64,000 nt of DNA, taken from Bacteroides mediterraneensis. GTDB lineage: Bacteria; Bacteroidota; Bacteroidia; Bacteroidales; Bacteroidaceae. Positions 62,408 to 64,000 of the stretch are shown here, one piece after another. Within the stretch, counting starts at the first letter, position 1; every line of letters starts with the position of its first letter. The translations under genes and the position numbers were made by a program. The stretch lies in the NCBI RefSeq assembly GCF_025993685.1, contig NZ_DAJPEN010000001.1, positions 3,348,001 to 3,412,000 on the forward strand, written 5' to 3'. The notes beneath the pieces were generated by a model. The model was given only the letters and a program-made list of their open reading frames with translations, did no database searches and had not been told where the DNA came from.

Positions 62408-63187
62408 ATGCCTTTCGATATCTACATACTTAGTTTCAAGGATATACTTGATATACTATTGGTAGCCTTTCTGTTGTACAAGACCTACAAGCTGATGAAA
62501 TCGTCAGGCTCCATCAATATTTTTATTGGGATTCTGGTATTTATCATCATTTGGGTAATTGTATCACAGGTACTCCAAATGCGACTGCTGGGCTCCATCT
62601 TCGACAAGCTGGTCAGCGTGGGCGTCATCGCACTCATCGTCCTGTTTCAGGATGAGATACGTCACTTCCTGCTTTCCCTCGGCTCCAGACACCGCAGCAA
62701 CAGTTTGTTCCGCTTTCTGAAAGGAAACAAGAAAAGCGAAACGGAACGGGAGGATATCATGCCCATCGTCATGGCCTGCCTGAACATGAGTAAAGGCAAA
62801 GTAGGAGCCTTGATTGTGATTGAAAAAGATTTTCCACTGGACGATATCGTACGCACAGGCGATGTGATTGATGCCAACATCAACCAGCGGCTGATTGAAA
62901 ATATATTCTTCAAGAACAGTCCGCTCCACGACGGGGCCATGATTATCAGCCACAAACGGATAAAGGCAGCCGGATGTATCCTGCCGGTATCTCACAATCT
63001 GGAAATCCCTAAAGAATTGGGACTCCGCCACCGTGCAGCACTGGGTGTTTCACAAGAAACGGATGCCATGGCCATCATCGTATCGGAAGAGACAGGAGGT
63101 ATCTCCATAGCCTACCACGGACAATTCCACCTGAAACTTACTGCCGAGGAGCTGGAACGCATGCTGACTTCCGACAGTAACCAATAA
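62408..63187 (+). CDS. cdaA: Diadenylate cyclase CdaA
   Basis: A 259-residue membrane enzyme making cyclic di-AMP from two ATP. Three hydrophobic helices fill the first 90 residues or so (LLVAFLLYKTYKL; INIFIGILVFIIIWVIV; LVSVGVIALIVLF). The DisA_N catalytic domain follows with the two defining motifs, PLHDGAMII and LRHRAALG. It is probably cotranscribed with folP. In other bacteria c-di-AMP controls turgor and envelope stress. Confidence 0.96.
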   Translation: MPFDIYILSFKDILDILLVAFLLYKTYKLMKSSGSINIFIGILVFIIIWVIVSQVLQMRLLGSIFDKLVSVGVIALIVLFQDEIRHFLLSLGSRHRSNSLFRFLKGNKKSETEREDIMPIVMACLNMSKGKVGALIVIEKDFPLDDIVRTGDVIDANINQRLIENIFFKNSPLHDGAMIISHKRIKAAGCILPVSHNLEIPKELGLRHRAALGVSQETDAMAIIVSEETGGISIAYHGQFHLKLTAEELERMLTSDSNQ

Positions 63188-63195
63188 TCGGTCCC

Positions 63196-64000
63196 TTAAT
63201 TCAGCATCAAATTCATATATGGATGTTTCCCATCAAACAGTAGGCGGGTCAATTCTTCAATGGACAATACACGGTATTCACGTTCTTCCATCCGTCCGTT
63301 AATATAACATCCATCTTCGATATTATGCCAGCCATTATTCTCGGGGATAGCCTCATCACCTTCTACCTTTATATAAAGATTTTCGTGAAATTTCTTGGCC
63401 AATAAACGGAACATTGCTTCCACATGGATAATTCGTGCCATCCCCAGCCCATAAGACTTTTCTCCCTCCTGCCCTAAGCATTCTGCCCGAGGTCGCTGAT
63501 AATGAGACAGCAAATAATCTACCAGAATTTGTTCCACTTCTTTCTCCGTACTAACCAATTCCGTAATCTTCAATAGACTTTCATCCGGGAAACAAAAACA
63601 CAGTCCCTGTAAAACGTTGCCTCGGTAAGCCCCCCACAAAGCACCTCCACTCAACTGCAAATCGGTTAATATAATGTGGAAATCTTCCCAGTCATGCTGT
63701 ATATAAGCTTCCCGAGACGACTGAAAATGATAAAAAAAACGAAAAGCATCGCTGCACAAAGCACTTTCAGGAACTATTTCAACTATTTTCAACTGGGAAG
63801 AAAAGTTATCAACAGCCAAAGAGGAAGCTGTTAATAACTTTTTTGTCTGTGAGAAACAGGTCGTATATCCTGAACGAGCATAATACCCTTTCAACCATTC
63901 CTCTGCCGGAATTAAGGTAGAAAACATAATCCCTTCCCGAAACATCCGACAGTGTGCCTCTGCCAACAGATGACGCATCACACCTTTGTTCCGATAAGCC
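63196..64000 (-). CDS. GNAT-like acetyltransferase, N-terminus outside the window
   Basis: The frame is open to the edge of the window, so the gene starts beyond it; 267 codons are visible. Near the edge the stretch YRNKGVMRHLLAEAH resembles GNAT motif A, which binds the acetyl-CoA pyrophosphate. The rest matches no family that can be named from sequence alone; it has a second half with a LQLSGGALWGAYRGNVLQGLCF strand pair like a second GNAT fold. It ends nine bases from cdaA on the other strand. Substrate unknown. Confidence 0.65.
   Translation of the reverse strand, partial: AYRNKGVMRHLLAEAHCRMFREGIMFSTLIPAEEWLKGYYARSGYTTCFSQTKKLLTASSLAVDNFSSQLKIVEIVPESALCSDAFRFFYHFQSSREAYIQHDWEDFHIILTDLQLSGGALWGAYRGNVLQGLCFCFPDESLLKITELVSTEKEVEQILVDYLLSHYQRPRAECLGQEGEKSYGLGMARIIHVEAMFRLLAKKFHENLYIKVEGDEAIPENNGWHNIEDGCYINGRMEEREYRVLSIEELTRLLFDGKHPYMNLMLN

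Overview
The window is chromosomal DNA of a gut Bacteroidales, most likely a Bacteroides or Phocaeicola species. The evidence is three SusC/SusD systems, a near-complete starch utilisation (sus) locus with susR, many promoters of the Bacteroides type (TTTG, about 19-21 bases, TAnnTTTG), an OstA-like protein and a mutL operon of Bacteroidetes type, and Bacteroides-style tRNA clusters.

Layout. 1-2205: the end of one polysaccharide-utilisation locus (SusC C-terminus, then SusD and a terminator). 2261-4978: an intact IS66-family element with 22-bp perfect inverted repeats and an 8-bp target duplication; it landed in a small array of 22-bp tandem repeats. 5082-10238: an AraC regulator and a three-gene drug-efflux operon (TolC-like, EmrA-like, EmrB-like). 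10409-27832: mostly housekeeping genes on the minus strand: a TlpA-like lipoprotein; an operon of parvulin, SurA, OstA-like protein, small membrane protein and mutL; guaB; recQ; clpX, clpP and tig; and an Mla-type ABC pair. lptB at 27972 reads the other way.

28889-40838 is the sus locus: susR reads plus; susA, susB, susC, susD and susE read minus. No susF or susG follows susE. 41001-48076 is a second SusC/SusD pair with a divergent serine-type sulfatase. This block of about 7.26 kb is bounded by two copies of the last 57 bases of susR (55 of 57 identical). That points to insertion at the 3' end of susR and has altered the last codons of the sulfatase.

48309-56340 reads plus: an HU-like DNA-binding protein preceded by 21-bp repeats, a cyclophilin lipoprotein, an M16 peptidase, a MATE exporter, a hybrid histidine kinase with receiver and HPt domains, and a sigma-54-dependent response regulator. 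Directly after the regulator lie a palindrome with extra half-sites, a sigma-54 promoter, and about 180 bases of structured, essentially non-coding sequence ending in an intrinsic terminator. This is the best candidate here for an undescribed system: a small RNA (or micro-ORF) controlled by the adjacent phosphorelay.

56631-64000: RluA-type pseudouridine synthase, fabG with a TetR regulator, two tandem initiator tRNAs, a cysteine synthase, a LuxR-type regulator, four tandem tRNA-Val genes, folP with a diadenylate cyclase, and a partial GNAT-like gene.
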